DNA of 64,000 bases from the NCBI GenBank assembly GCA_032000125.1, contig DAMALH010000021.1, positions 1 to 64,000 of the forward strand. Reading direction: 5' to 3'. Source of the DNA: Dryocola sp032000125. GTDB lineage: Bacteria; Pseudomonadota; Gammaproteobacteria; Enterobacterales; Enterobacteriaceae. Below are positions 26,486 to 35,016 of this stretch, in pieces. Under the pieces are notes generated by a model that was not told the origin of the DNA, did not search any database, and saw only the letters and a list, made by a program, of their open reading frames with translations. Numbering within the stretch: position 1 is the first letter of the stretch; the number at the start of each line of letters is the position of its first letter. The position numbers and the translations under genes are program-made.

Positions 26486-27391
26486 ATGGCTTATCAATCG
26501 CAAGACATTATTCGTCGTTCCGCGACTAACGGTTTCACCCCCGCGCCTCAGGCGCGGGAGCACCAGGAAGAAGTCGCCAAGCTTATCGACGTCACCACCT
26601 GCATCGGCTGCAAGGCCTGTCAGGTGGCGTGTTCAGAGTGGAACGACATTCGTGACGAGGTGGGGCACAACGTCGGGGTTTACGATAACCCCGCCGATCT
26701 GACCGCCAAGTCCTGGACCGTGATGCGTTTTTCTGAAGTGGAGCAGAACGACAAACTGGAATGGCTTATCCGCAAAGACGGCTGCATGCACTGTGCGGAT
26801 CCCGGCTGCCTGAAGGCCTGCCCTTCGGAAGGCGCGATCATTCAGTACGCCAACGGCATCGTCGATTTCCAGTCCGAGCAGTGCATCGGCTGCGGCTACT
26901 GCATTGCGGGCTGCCCGTTTGACGTACCGCGCCTGAACCCGGAGGACAACCGCGTCTACAAATGTACGCTATGCGTAGACCGTGTGTCCGTCGGCCAGGA
27001 GCCGGCATGCGTAAAAACCTGTCCGACAGGGGCGATTCATTTCGGCTCGAAAGACGACATGAAAACCCTGGCTGGCGAACGCGTGGCGGAGCTGAAAACC
27101 CGCGGCTATGACAACGCCGGGCTGTACGATCCCTCAGGCGTTGGCGGCACCCACGTTATGTATGTGCTGCACCACGCCGACAAGCCGACGCTGTATCACG
27201 GTCTGCCGGAGAACCCGTCCATCAGCCCAACGGTGAAATTCTGGAAAGGCATCTGGAAGCCGCTGGCCGCGATCGGCTTCGCCGCAACCTTCGCCGCCAG
27301 CGTGTTCCACTACGTTGGCGTCGGCCCTAACCGTGCCGAAGAAGATGACGATAACCTGCACCATGACGATGACGAGGTGCGTAAGCCATGA
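26486..27391 (+). CDS. fdoH: Formate dehydrogenase-O iron-sulfur subunit FdoH
   Basis: The 301-residue electron-transfer subunit (E. coli 300) carries four [4Fe-4S] clusters. The Cys motifs are CIGCKACQVACSEW, CMHCADPGCLKACP, CIGCGYCIAGCPFDVP and CTLCVDRV...CVKTCP. A single C-terminal membrane helix (about residues 252-275, WKPLAAIGFAATFAASVFHY) anchors it. It is followed by an acidic/His tail (EEDDDNLHHDDDE). It links FdoG to cytochrome FdoI and overlaps fdoI by 4 bp. Confidence 0.98.
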   Translation: MAYQSQDIIRRSATNGFTPAPQAREHQEEVAKLIDVTTCIGCKACQVACSEWNDIRDEVGHNVGVYDNPADLTAKSWTVMRFSEVEQNDKLEWLIRKDGCMHCADPGCLKACPSEGAIIQYANGIVDFQSEQCIGCGYCIAGCPFDVPRLNPEDNRVYKCTLCVDRVSVGQEPACVKTCPTGAIHFGSKDDMKTLAGERVAELKTRGYDNAGLYDPSGVGGTHVMYVLHHADKPTLYHGLPENPSISPTVKFWKGIWKPLAAIGFAATFAASVFHYVGVGPNRAEEDDDNLHHDDDEVRKP

Positions 27392-28023
27392 AAAAACAAG
27401 TGACCATTCAGCGCTACAGCGCGCCTGAACGTATCAACCACTGGGTCACCGCCTTCTGCTTCGTGCTGGCGGCGGTGAGCGGGCTGGGCTTTTTCTTTCC
27501 GTCCTTCAACTGGCTGATGCATATTCTCGGCACGCCGCAGCTGGCGCGCATCCTCCACCCGTTCGTCGGCGTGGTGATGTTTGTCTCGTTTATCATCATG
27601 TTTTTCCGCTACTGGCACCATAACCTAATCAATCGGGATGATATCTTTTGGGCGAAGAATATTCGTAAGATCGTCGTTAACGAGGAAGTAGGCGACACCG
27701 GGCGTTATAACTTCGGCCAGAAGTGCGTGTTCTGGGCGGCGATTATTCTGCTGGTGCTGCTGCTGGTTAGCGGCGTGGTTATCTGGCGTCCTTACTTTGC
27801 GCCTGCTTTCTCAATCCCGGCGATTCGCGTAGCGCTAATGGTGCATTCATTTGCCGCAGTAGGGTTAATTGTGGTTATTATGGTCCACATCTACGCCGCA
27901 CTTTGGGTGAAAGGCACGATTACCGCGATGGTAGAAGGCTGGGTCACCACGACCTGGGCGAAAAAACACCATCCGAAATGGTATCGTGAAGTTCGCCAGA
28001 AAGAGGAAAAACGATCGGAATGA
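27388..28023 (+). CDS. fdoI: Formate dehydrogenase-O cytochrome b556 subunit FdoI
   Basis: The 211-residue membrane protein, the E. coli length, has four hydrophobic helices and haem-ligand His residues (RINHWVTAF, HPFVGVVMF, VHSFAAVGLIVVIMVHIYAAL). It passes electrons from FdoH to the quinone pool. It starts on the fdoH stop (ATGA), and its own stop overlaps fdhE in the same way. Confidence 0.97.
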   Translation: MKKQVTIQRYSAPERINHWVTAFCFVLAAVSGLGFFFPSFNWLMHILGTPQLARILHPFVGVVMFVSFIIMFFRYWHHNLINRDDIFWAKNIRKIVVNEEVGDTGRYNFGQKCVFWAAIILLVLLLVSGVVIWRPYFAPAFSIPAIRVALMVHSFAAVGLIVVIMVHIYAALWVKGTITAMVEGWVTTTWAKKHHPKWYREVRQKEEKRSE

Positions 28024-28949
28024 GTATTCGCATAGTCCCGCAAGATCGGCTGGATAAGAGCGAGAAACGCGCGGCGGAAACGATCCCGCCGCTATTGTTT
28101 CCCCGGCTGAAAAATCTCTACAATCGCCGCGCAGAGCGCCTGCGCGAACTGGCAACCGACAATCCGTTGGGTGATTTCCTGCGCTTTGCCGCGCTTATCG
28201 CCCACGCGCAGGAAGTGGTGCTGTACGACCATCCGCTGCAGATGGATTTAACCGCGCTGATTCAAAAATCCGCCGAAACCGGCAGGCCGCCGCTGGATAT
28301 CCACGTGCTGCCGCGCGATCCGCACTGGCAGCGCCTGCTGCATTCGCTGATTGCCGAACTGAAGCCGGAAATGAGCGGCCAGGCGCTGGCGGTTATCGAA
28401 AATCTGGAAAAAGCGTCAACGCAGGAACTTGAAGAGATGGCATCCGCCCTGTTCAACGCGGATTTTGCGCAGGTTTCCAGCGATAAAGCGCCGTTTATCT
28501 GGGCCGCGCTGTCGCTCTACTGGGCTCAAATGGCAACCCTCATCCCCGGAAAAGCGAAAGCGGAATACGGCGAACAGCGTCAGTTCTGCCCGGTCTGCGG
28601 TTCGATGCCCGTTTCCGGCATCGTGCAAATCGGCACGACCAACGGCCTGCGCTACCTGCATTGCAACCTGTGCGAAACCGAGTGGCACGTGGTGCGCGTG
28701 AAGTGCAGCAACTGCGAGCAAACCCGCGATTTGAACTACTGGTCGCTGGACAGCGAACAGTCGGCGATTAAAGCGGAAAGCTGCGGCGACTGCGGCACCT
28801 ACCTGAAGCTTCTCTATCAGGAAAAAGATGCCAAAGTAGAAGCGGTGGCGGACGATTTAGCCTCGCTGGTGCTGGATGCGCGCATGGAGCAGGAGGGCTT
28901 TGCCCGTAGCTCAATCAACCCGTTTTTATTCCCGGGTGAAGGGGAATAA
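28020..28949 (+). CDS. fdhE: FdhE, formate dehydrogenase maturation protein
   Basis: The 309-residue cytoplasmic protein (E. coli 309) is needed for active respiratory formate dehydrogenases and interacts with their catalytic subunits. Four CxxC metal-binding motifs are clear in the C-terminal half: FCPVCGS, HCNLCET, KCSNCEQ and SCGDCGT. Last gene of the fdoGHI-fdhE operon, overlapping fdoI by 4 bp. Confidence 0.97.
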   Translation: MSIRIVPQDRLDKSEKRAAETIPPLLFPRLKNLYNRRAERLRELATDNPLGDFLRFAALIAHAQEVVLYDHPLQMDLTALIQKSAETGRPPLDIHVLPRDPHWQRLLHSLIAELKPEMSGQALAVIENLEKASTQELEEMASALFNADFAQVSSDKAPFIWAALSLYWAQMATLIPGKAKAEYGEQRQFCPVCGSMPVSGIVQIGTTNGLRYLHCNLCETEWHVVRVKCSNCEQTRDLNYWSLDSEQSAIKAESCGDCGTYLKLLYQEKDAKVEAVADDLASLVLDARMEQEGFARSSINPFLFPGEGE

Positions 28950-28961
28950 TCCCTCTCGCCA

Positions 28962-28986
28962 TTCCGGCCAGCTATGCTGGCCGGAA
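28962..28986. terminator. Bidirectional terminator-like hairpin between fdhE and the sigma factor gene
   Basis: TTCCGGCCAGC, loop TAT, GCTGGCCGGAA: perfect 11-bp stem between two convergent genes, followed by TTCTTC on the plus strand. It probably ends both transcripts. Confidence 0.75.
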
Positions 28987-29000
28987 GTTCTTCACTCAGT

Positions 29001-29561
29001 TCAGCCTTCCGTTAGCTCATCATAAAGATTGCGAAGGCGGGTTCGCAGGTAAAGCACGGCCTTGTGCTTGCGTGACAACAGCGCCTGTACGCTGACGCCG
29101 GTTTCTTCCGCTAATGCTTTAAAACTGTAGCCATGCAGTTCGGTTTTTTCGAACGCTTCGCGCTGCGCCGCAGGCAGTTCCGCCAGCGCTTCCTCAAGTT
29201 CATCCCAGACCAGTTCGCTCAGGTATTCATCTTCCGGAGATTGCGGCACGCCAAACAGGGTTTCTGCCAGTTCATCTTCCGGGAAATCGCCATTTTCGTC
29301 GTCAGCATAGCGATCGGAGAGCGGAAGCTCGCGTTTTTTGCGCGCCCTGTCGGTCATTTCATTGCGCGCGGCGCGGAACAGCCAGGCGGCGACATTCTCC
29401 ACCGGCTGTTCCACTTTCATCAGTTGCCAGGTCACTTCCTGCAGGATATCGTCTGCGTCATCACGCACCGCCGTGCGGCCGTGGATGAAGGCTTTCAGCC
29501 GCGAACGACAGGCGTTGAGCGCTGATATCACCAGGGAATTTCCCGCCGTCCCGGCTTTCAT
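29001..29561 (-). CDS. ECF-type RNA polymerase sigma factor
   Basis: The 186-residue sigma-70 family protein has region 2 at about residues 12-80 (DDADDILQEVTWQLM, AWLFRAARNEMTDRARKKRE). Region 4 is at about 120-182 (LPAAQREAFEKTELHGYSFKALAEETGVSVQALLSRKHKAVLYLRTRLR). An acidic linker lies between (DENGDFPEDELAETL). It should direct polymerase to an alternative promoter set. The ATG overlaps the stop of the upstream membrane-protein gene (TAATG), so the pair is co-translated. It is not one of the E. coli K-12 sigma factors. Stimulus unknown. Confidence 0.9.
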   Translation of the reverse strand: MKAGTAGNSLVISALNACRSRLKAFIHGRTAVRDDADDILQEVTWQLMKVEQPVENVAAWLFRAARNEMTDRARKKRELPLSDRYADDENGDFPEDELAETLFGVPQSPEDEYLSELVWDELEEALAELPAAQREAFEKTELHGYSFKALAEETGVSVQALLSRKHKAVLYLRTRLRNLYDELTEG

Positions 29562-30043
29562 TACGATCGCTCTGCGTCTGTCGGCTTCTGATCGTTATCT
29601 TCCGGCTGCTGAGGGTAGCTCTCGTTTTCACCGTGGCGCTCGCGGCGATCGCCACGCCGCTCATCGTGATGATGGTAATGCCCGTGGCCGTGACGCCAGA
29701 ATCCGCCGCGACGCTGCTGAACGAACTGCTCGCGCTCCTCCGGCGTCATTTTCATCCAGCGTTCATGCATACGGCGGCGCTCCCGGCCCATGCCGAACAT
29801 GCCCGGACGGAAACCCAGCCCGCCAAACAGAATACGGCACAGCACCAACAGGCCCAGCGCCTGCCAGAAGCCGATGCTTTTCACGCCGATAATCGCAGGC
29901 AGCAGCGCGTTCCACAGGGACATGACCAGCAGCCCCAGCACCGCAATCAGCACGGCGCCAATCACCAGCGGCTTAGCCATTGAATGACCGCCAAACCGGT
30001 GGCCATGCCCCCGGCCGTGTCCATGCATATCAAAATCTCTCAT
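29561..30043 (-). CDS. His-rich two-helix membrane protein, putative partner of the ECF sigma factor
   Basis: The 160-residue protein starts at MRDFDMHGHGRGHGH. TGGTGAGGAGT precedes this ATG, whereas the GTG five codons earlier would overlap that site. It has a His/Gly-rich N-terminus, two hydrophobic segments at about residues 22-45 and 50-72, and a charged tail with MTPEEREQFVQQRRGGF. The tail carries a dense His cluster (HGHGHYHHH) and ends acidic. Overlap with the sigma gene suggests an anti-sigma or metal-sensing role, by analogy with other sigma/membrane pairs. No direct homologue is recognised. Confidence 0.7.
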   Translation of the reverse strand: MRDFDMHGHGRGHGHRFGGHSMAKPLVIGAVLIAVLGLLVMSLWNALLPAIIGVKSIGFWQALGLLVLCRILFGGLGFRPGMFGMGRERRRMHERWMKMTPEEREQFVQQRRGGFWRHGHGHYHHHDERRGDRRERHGENESYPQQPEDNDQKPTDAERS

Positions 30044-30220
30044 CTTTTTACTCCTCACCAGTTAGTTAATTATTACTGCTGATGAGGTAGACGAACGAGG
30101 AAGAGAAATATTGTCAGAAAAATAAAAAATTTTTGCCGGCCGGCACGACGGGATTTCATGGATGCCGAAAATACGCTTATTTTCAGGCCCGATACCGGCT
30201 TTTATACCGGTACGCAGGAC

Positions 30221-30724
30221 TCACTTGCCGATAGGCTGATAGCCCTGCCATTCCGGGGCAAAAGGTTTGCCAGCCGGGTTTGGCGTCAGATGCAGATAAA
30301 AATTACCGACTTTCTCAAGCAGCACGCAGTCGTCAACGTCTTTTAAATTGTCTTTATGCGTCTGCGCTGTTCCCTGCAACAGCACGGCCAGCGCTTTGCG
30401 CTTCGCTTCGGCGGCGTTTTCTGCCACGAATAAATCGAATTCATGCTGCTCGGCGAGCGTATGGGGCAAATATCCGCCGGCGTTCACAAAATAGAGCTTT
30501 TTGCTGCCGCTATCAGGTCGTGAAGACAACGTGACGTCATATCCGTCCGCCCATGTTACCCGGGCATAGCCGTCCAGGTGAATTTTGTCCTTATCGCCAA
30601 ACCACGCCTCCCGCAAAAGCGGGATGGCATCCTGAGGCTTTTCTACCGCGGCAAACTGGATGTCATGCACTTCGATATTCGATTTACCGGCGTTTCCGCC
30701 GACATAGAAAATATATAAATTCAT
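30221..30724 (-). CDS. DUF1543 domain-containing protein
   Basis: The 167-residue soluble protein starts at MNLYIFYVGGNAGKSNIEVHD. It contains the DUF1543 signature (YVGGN...NIEVHDIQFA, W-F-G-D, H-L-D). A second similar half repeats YFVNAGGY and HEFDLFVAENAAEAKRKAL, suggesting an internal duplication. Function unknown in all homologues. The start is chosen over an ATG six codons upstream because the domain begins at this Met. Confidence 0.75.
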   Translation of the reverse strand: MNLYIFYVGGNAGKSNIEVHDIQFAAVEKPQDAIPLLREAWFGDKDKIHLDGYARVTWADGYDVTLSSRPDSGSKKLYFVNAGGYLPHTLAEQHEFDLFVAENAAEAKRKALAVLLQGTAQTHKDNLKDVDDCVLLEKVGNFYLHLTPNPAGKPFAPEWQGYQPIGK

Positions 30725-30901
30725 CGGGTTACCTGCCTCCATTTTGTTATTTTCGAAATATAAACTACTACATAACGATAGCGAAAACAGACTATTTTTT
30801 CTGGCAGGCCGGTGGTGAACGGGGCTGGCGCTTAGCAGACGTGTAGCCCAGGTAATTTACGAAACTGATGTCAGTGAATAACCCGGTACGTCCTTAAAGT
30901 C

Positions 30902-30988
30902 TTAGGTATTGCGGGTGACAAGCCGCTGCTTCAACTCTTCAGGGCAGCGAACCGCCTCGTCGGACAGATCCAGAAAAATGTGTCTCAT
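30902..30988 (-). CDS. Possible small protein, 28 residues
   Basis: ATG at 30988 with GGAGCAATT directly upstream encodes MRHIFLDLSDEAVRCPEELK followed by QRLVTRNT and TAA. The good ribosome site is the main support. The sequence is soluble and charged with no recognised family, and it could also be the 5' remnant of a lost gene. Confidence 0.3.
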   Translation of the reverse strand: MRHIFLDLSDEAVRCPEELKQRLVTRNT

Positions 30989-31279
30989 AATTGCTCCAAA
31001 GCCGATAGTCCTGCATCACCTTAATGTATCGCCCTTGCTCATATTTTCACCAATGATTATTTTATGAGCTTAACAAATATGACAGTGAAATTAAGTTTTT
31101 GATTTTATTTATATTAATTTCCAGGAAGTGTTTTCCGGCTATCATGAAAAGAAAGGGCGTGATGTGCAAAGAAGTTCAGAGCGAGCGCTAAAAAGAAAGA
31201 AAGGCGTATGCTTTATGTACGGATTAGCCGCTTTAGCTAAGGGTTTGCCGGGTATTACGGAGAAAGGGCAAAGCATTGT

Positions 31280-31307
31280 TTGGCGGTTGAGAAAAACCCG
31301 GTATAAT
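31280..31307 (+). promoter_or_regulatory. selC promoter
   Basis: TTGGCG (31280-31285), 16-bp spacer, TATAAT (31302-31307), followed by a GC-rich discriminator (CCGCCCCGCC) typical of stable RNA promoters. The tRNA starts 31 bases further on. Confidence 0.75.
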
Positions 31308-31338
31308 CCGCCCCGCCTCCATGTAGCAATGCAGGCGC

Positions 31339-31433
31339 GGAAAGTCGTCGTCTCCGGTGAGGCGGCTGGACTTCAACTCCAGTTGGTGCCGCCAGCGGTG
31401 CCGGGCAGGTTCGACTCCTGTGACTTTCCGCCA
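31339..31433 (+). tRNA. selC: tRNA-Sec (anticodon TCA), SelC
   Basis: The 95-nt selenocysteine tRNA, the same length as E. coli selC. The 8-bp acceptor stem GGAAAGTC/GACTTTCC is characteristic of tRNA-Sec, the anticodon TCA is at 31373-31375, and there is a long variable arm and an encoded CCA end. Relative to E. coli, the acceptor changes are compensatory. It delivers Sec to the UGA in fdoG, 7 kb away. Confidence 0.98.
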
Positions 31434-31523
31434 GTTTTTCTCGCCTTAATTCCACCAAACTCAATAAATTCCGATTTCTGCCTGCAATTACCATCACCTG
31501 TTACCCCGGTGAGATGCGCGATG

Positions 31524-32492
31524 CTATGCAGGCGGTGCGCCAGGTGCGAGGGTAAGCCAGGGCGTGGAGGCACTCCAGAAAATAATATCTGTACCCAGAT
31601 AGTCCGTGGCGAAGCGGATAAACTCTTCCCGACTAAAGGGCCTGGCGGTAGACGGGTTTTTGTAGGTCAGCGTCGGTTCCTGAACCGCCATTGCCACCAG
31701 AGACAACTTGCCCTTATAGCGATGGAAAAAAGAATATGAGTTTTTCATCTGCGCCTTACGCCAGGGGATGATATCCGGCCCGCCAAGCCCTACCCCATTC
31801 GCCTGCGCGTACTGGAAAAGGCGCTCCATATAACGTCGGTCGTTGTTCCATTCGCAGGGCCAGAAGTTGACATACTGCACCACGATACTCTTTTTGAAGG
31901 CGCTGCGCGCAACGGCCAGGTTCTCCATTTCCGCATGGAAATAAGCGTCACAGCTATAGCCGGGCGGTGGCGTTTGTCCGGGAATATCAATGGCCGTTTC
32001 CGGCAGGTTAATGCCATATACCTGGCCATCAAACGCCTTTGCCAGCTCGCGCAGCAGAGCCTGATAGCGCTGACGCACGGCCTTATTCCACTGCATGGCC
32101 ACCCAGCCTCCGCTTTTTCCCAGCCCTTCGCCTGGGTTATCAACCTGAGGCGCAAGGCCGCCGCTGTAACGCGGTTCATTAAGCAAATAAGCGGGAATAT
32201 TACGCATCGCAGGTGAAAAAAAGCGATCCTGAATCTGGATAAACAGCTTTTTGTTCTGCCGTTGCGTTAGCGCTATATCACGGCGGATAGCAGAAAAATC
32301 ATAACGGCCCTTTTCCGGCTCCAGACTTTTCCAGTCATATACCAGTTGAACCCCGGCGATATCCGGACGTGACAAAAGCTTCTGTTGCGATTTGAGCGCT
32401 TCCGGGCTGGTATAGAGGAAGTTCTGCGGGGTCGCCTGCACGGCGTTGGCGACCAGCAGCATGGTCAGCGAAGTAAGAATACGTTGGCGCAT
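31524..32492 (-). CDS. Secreted TIM-barrel (glycoside hydrolase-like) protein
   Basis: The 322-residue protein has an N-terminal signal peptide (MRQRILTSLTMLLVANAVQA). A barrel-like domain follows, with VQLVYDWKSLEPEKGRYDFS near the start, as in glycoside hydrolase clan A proteins, and GINLPETAID supplying a possible acid/base Glu. Activity unproven. The start at 32492 has AAGGTGG upstream; longer in-frame starts overlap the preceding gene and would bury the signal peptide. Last gene of the MFS/beta-lactamase operon. Confidence 0.7.
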   Translation of the reverse strand: MRQRILTSLTMLLVANAVQATPQNFLYTSPEALKSQQKLLSRPDIAGVQLVYDWKSLEPEKGRYDFSAIRRDIALTQRQNKKLFIQIQDRFFSPAMRNIPAYLLNEPRYSGGLAPQVDNPGEGLGKSGGWVAMQWNKAVRQRYQALLRELAKAFDGQVYGINLPETAIDIPGQTPPPGYSCDAYFHAEMENLAVARSAFKKSIVVQYVNFWPCEWNNDRRYMERLFQYAQANGVGLGGPDIIPWRKAQMKNSYSFFHRYKGKLSLVAMAVQEPTLTYKNPSTARPFSREEFIRFATDYLGTDIIFWSASTPWLTLAPGAPPA

Positions 32493-32508
32493 TACCACCT
32501 TATGAAAA

Positions 32509-32901
32509 TTACTCATTGCTGCGGTACAACGCCCCCTGACCCCGACGCGCCCGAGCCCACAGCTCGTCATCGTCAAGCGTGGTCTGAATCAGCTCGACAG
32601 GCACGCCAGCATCGTTAATTATCGCCACGACGTAATCATCAATCGGCTCGTAGGGACCAAGAATCACCTCTTCGCCTTCAATAGCCAGCGCCAGGTCGCT
32701 AACCTTAAACGCCACATGCGGTACGGTTTTAATCAGCGGATGCAGGGGTGAATCACTGGTAAAGCGGTGCCACTGCACGCGAAACTTGCCGGGATTATCG
32801 GTGGTATACATCCCGGCCTTTTCACTGTGTATTCCTGTTTTCTCGCCATCCTGAACGGGAATACCAAAGTGATGGAATTGATATTGCACCTCTTTTTTCA
32901 T
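32509..32901 (-). CDS. VOC (glyoxalase-fold) family protein
   Basis: The 130-residue soluble protein has a vicinal-oxygen-chelate pattern: HHFGIPVQ near the N-terminus, PHVAFKVSDLALAIEGEEVI in the middle and VVAIINDAGVPVELIQ toward the end. Start MKKEVQYQ at 32901 is preferred because AAGG lies nine bases upstream; the ATG two codons earlier is only three bases from it. VOC proteins include isomerases, dioxygenases and antibiotic-binding proteins. The role here is unknown. It lies between the beta-lactamase and hydrolase-like genes with gaps of 11 and 16 bp. Confidence 0.7.
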   Translation of the reverse strand: MKKEVQYQFHHFGIPVQDGEKTGIHSEKAGMYTTDNPGKFRVQWHRFTSDSPLHPLIKTVPHVAFKVSDLALAIEGEEVILGPYEPIDDYVVAIINDAGVPVELIQTTLDDDELWARARRGQGALYRSNE

Positions 32902-32912
32902 CGACATTAGCC

Positions 32913-33776
32913 TTATGGTTTTTGGGATGTTGAATGATTAAGGGCATCGTTGAATTTTTTCTCGGCGCTATCCACGACGCGTTTTAACAAATTGGGATCG
33001 ACAAAGGCCTGCCTGTCGCCTTTTTGTACCTGCGCTTCACGTTGCATCACCTGAGTAACTTCCGGATGGTTAGGTAAAACAATGTCTGCCTTTAAGCTGC
33101 GCAGGCGCGCAAAACTATGCTGATAATCCGCCACGATACCTGGATAAGTATGATTATCGGTTAACCTATTACCGGCGACGCTAATGCTACAGGGAAAAAC
33201 CACGTTGACCGGTTTTCCATTCAGCGTTGATTGCATCGTCCAGGTGGTGCAGCCTTTTGTATGACCTGGCGTACGTAAAGCGGTCAGCGCGATATTTCCC
33301 AGCCTGACGACATCGCCATCGTGGAGTATGTGGTCCACGGTTACCGGCGGGAAAGAGGATCCGCCGTAAATGTTATCTCCCTCATGCTGGCCTTTTTCCA
33401 GCGCGGAAACGTCGGCGTCCATAGCGTAAAATTGCGCGCCGGTATCGCGTTTAAGCGCGGCCAGACCGGCGGCGTGGTCGAAATGCGCATGGCTGCCGAT
33501 GAGAATATTGATATCCTGCCGGGAAAAACCCAGCGTCAGGATATTCTTCTCAATGAGCGAGGTATTTTGTTCCAGCCCCGGATCGAGCACGATAGCCTGG
33601 CGACCCGAAAAAATAAGCCATGACGTCAGCCCACGCGTGCCGATATAAAAGATATTATCGGTAACAGGAAAGGGCGCTACCGGCTCCGTCCAGTCTGCGG
33701 GCTGAGCAGGAGGAGTAGCAGACCATCCGGCAAAACTGCTCAGCAGCGGGGAGAGGAGTAAAATTTTTCTCAGCAT
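32913..33776 (-). CDS. Subclass B3-type metallo-beta-lactamase
   Basis: The 287-residue protein has a signal peptide (MLRKILLLSPLLSSFAGWSA). The full B3 zinc-ligand set is present: His96, His98, Asp100 and His101 in GSHAHFDHAAGL, His172 in TPGHTKGCTTW, and His237 in LPNHPEV. Regions around LKRDTGAQFYAMDADVSALE and ADYQHSFARLRSL also match B3 enzymes such as L1 and THIN-B. It should be a periplasmic zinc hydrolase of beta-lactams, though substrate range cannot be read from sequence. It is 7 bp downstream of the MFS gene. Confidence 0.88.
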   Translation of the reverse strand: MLRKILLLSPLLSSFAGWSATPPAQPADWTEPVAPFPVTDNIFYIGTRGLTSWLIFSGRQAIVLDPGLEQNTSLIEKNILTLGFSRQDINILIGSHAHFDHAAGLAALKRDTGAQFYAMDADVSALEKGQHEGDNIYGGSSFPPVTVDHILHDGDVVRLGNIALTALRTPGHTKGCTTWTMQSTLNGKPVNVVFPCSISVAGNRLTDNHTYPGIVADYQHSFARLRSLKADIVLPNHPEVTQVMQREAQVQKGDRQAFVDPNLLKRVVDSAEKKFNDALNHSTSQKP

Positions 33777-33783
33777 ATGATGA

Positions 33784-34923
33784 CTATCTCTCAGTAAGTC
33801 GCGGTAAATAAAGCCAGGCGGCGATGCCGCTGACAATGGCGCTCACCATTAGCGTTAATCCCAGCGCTTGCGCCCAGCCGCAGAGCGCCAGGCCCAGCCC
33901 AATCAGCAGATAATAAAACAGCCCAAATAGCGCCCCCGCGGTGCCCCGGCACTTGGCATAGCCGCTTAGCGCCGAGCCCAGCACCACCGGGATTGCCATA
34001 GAGAATGAGACGGCGACCAGCGCCATCGGCCACAGGAAAGTCAGGGAGATGCCAGCGTAAGGTACGCCCATACTGCCCAGCACGTTGAGGATACAAGCAA
34101 GGGTAAGTATCCAGCCCAGATGCTTACCGCGACTGAGCAGCCAGCGGTTATAATATGCACCAATGAGCGAACCGGCAGCAAGCACGATACCGCTGTAGCC
34201 AAAGGCCTGCGCATCAAGATGAAGGCGCGCAAAAATAAACGGCGCCAGGCTGTAATAGCTGAATAAACTTATGTTGAAGCAGGCCACAAGGATAACCGCC
34301 AGCCAAATCTTTTGATCGCCCGCCATCCGATACGCCACGGTGCGAAGCGCAAACGTTGTACGTTGCGCCGGGCGCGTCTCCGCAAGCATTATCACGCTGC
34401 CCGCCAGCAACACTATTGCCAGCGCTGTCAGTGCGATAAAAACGCCCCAATATCCCCATCTCGATGCCAGGATACCGCCTGCGTAAACGCCAGCCGCCGG
34501 ACTTATTGCCAGCGCAATACCGATAAACGAAAATATCCCGGCGAGCTGAGATCCGCTAAAACGGTCACGCAGCATCGTCTGGGTCACGACCGATCCCGTA
34601 GCGGCGCCAAAGGCGGCCACCACTCTTGCCGCAAGCAGCAGGGAAAAGTCTTTGGCGATTAAAGCGATGACGCAACCCGACGCGTAAATCCCCAATCCTG
34701 CCAGCAGAGCAGGCCTGCGCCCGTAGACATCGCTGATGCGTCCCCAGAACAGCACGCCGATGGCGAAACCGATAAAATAGACGGACAGGGTTTGCGCGGC
34801 GTCCTGTGCGGTGACCCCAAAATGGTCGCTGATATGGGTCAGCGCCGGGCTGTAAATGGTTTCTGCGATTTGCGGAAACATCAGTAATGCGGTGACCATT
34901 ATCATGGCCTTCCGGCTAAGCAT
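33784..34923 (-). CDS. MFS drug efflux transporter (Bcr/CflA-like)
   Basis: The 379-residue protein starts at MLSRKAMIMV with an AGGAGG ribosome site; a longer in-frame extension is rejected. Twelve hydrophobic segments are expected. The motif-A loop GRISDVYGRRPALLAG between helices 2 and 3 and the early TIYSPAL motif fit the Bcr/CflA drug/H+ antiporter family. First gene of a four-gene operon with the beta-lactamase, and divergent from an AraC regulator, suggesting joint control of efflux and hydrolysis. Substrate unknown. Confidence 0.87.
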   Translation of the reverse strand: MLSRKAMIMVTALLMFPQIAETIYSPALTHISDHFGVTAQDAAQTLSVYFIGFAIGVLFWGRISDVYGRRPALLAGLGIYASGCVIALIAKDFSLLLAARVVAAFGAATGSVVTQTMLRDRFSGSQLAGIFSFIGIALAISPAAGVYAGGILASRWGYWGVFIALTALAIVLLAGSVIMLAETRPAQRTTFALRTVAYRMAGDQKIWLAVILVACFNISLFSYYSLAPFIFARLHLDAQAFGYSGIVLAAGSLIGAYYNRWLLSRGKHLGWILTLACILNVLGSMGVPYAGISLTFLWPMALVAVSFSMAIPVVLGSALSGYAKCRGTAGALFGLFYYLLIGLGLALCGWAQALGLTLMVSAIVSGIAAWLYLPRLTER

Positions 34924-35016
34924 ATTCGCCTCCTGTATAAAAGAGGCGCTATTGTAAGCAAGGCATTTTTCGAACATCATAAATATAATGACTAAAAACA
35001 TCGAAAAAAGGACATT

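Larger units (their letters stand above)
30725..31338. other. Intergenic region before selC
   Basis: This 614-bp stretch is AT-rich and holds no long gene. A possible 28-codon gene lies at 30902-30988 on the minus strand and the selC promoter at 31280-31307. Otherwise nothing is recognised. Confidence 0.5.
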
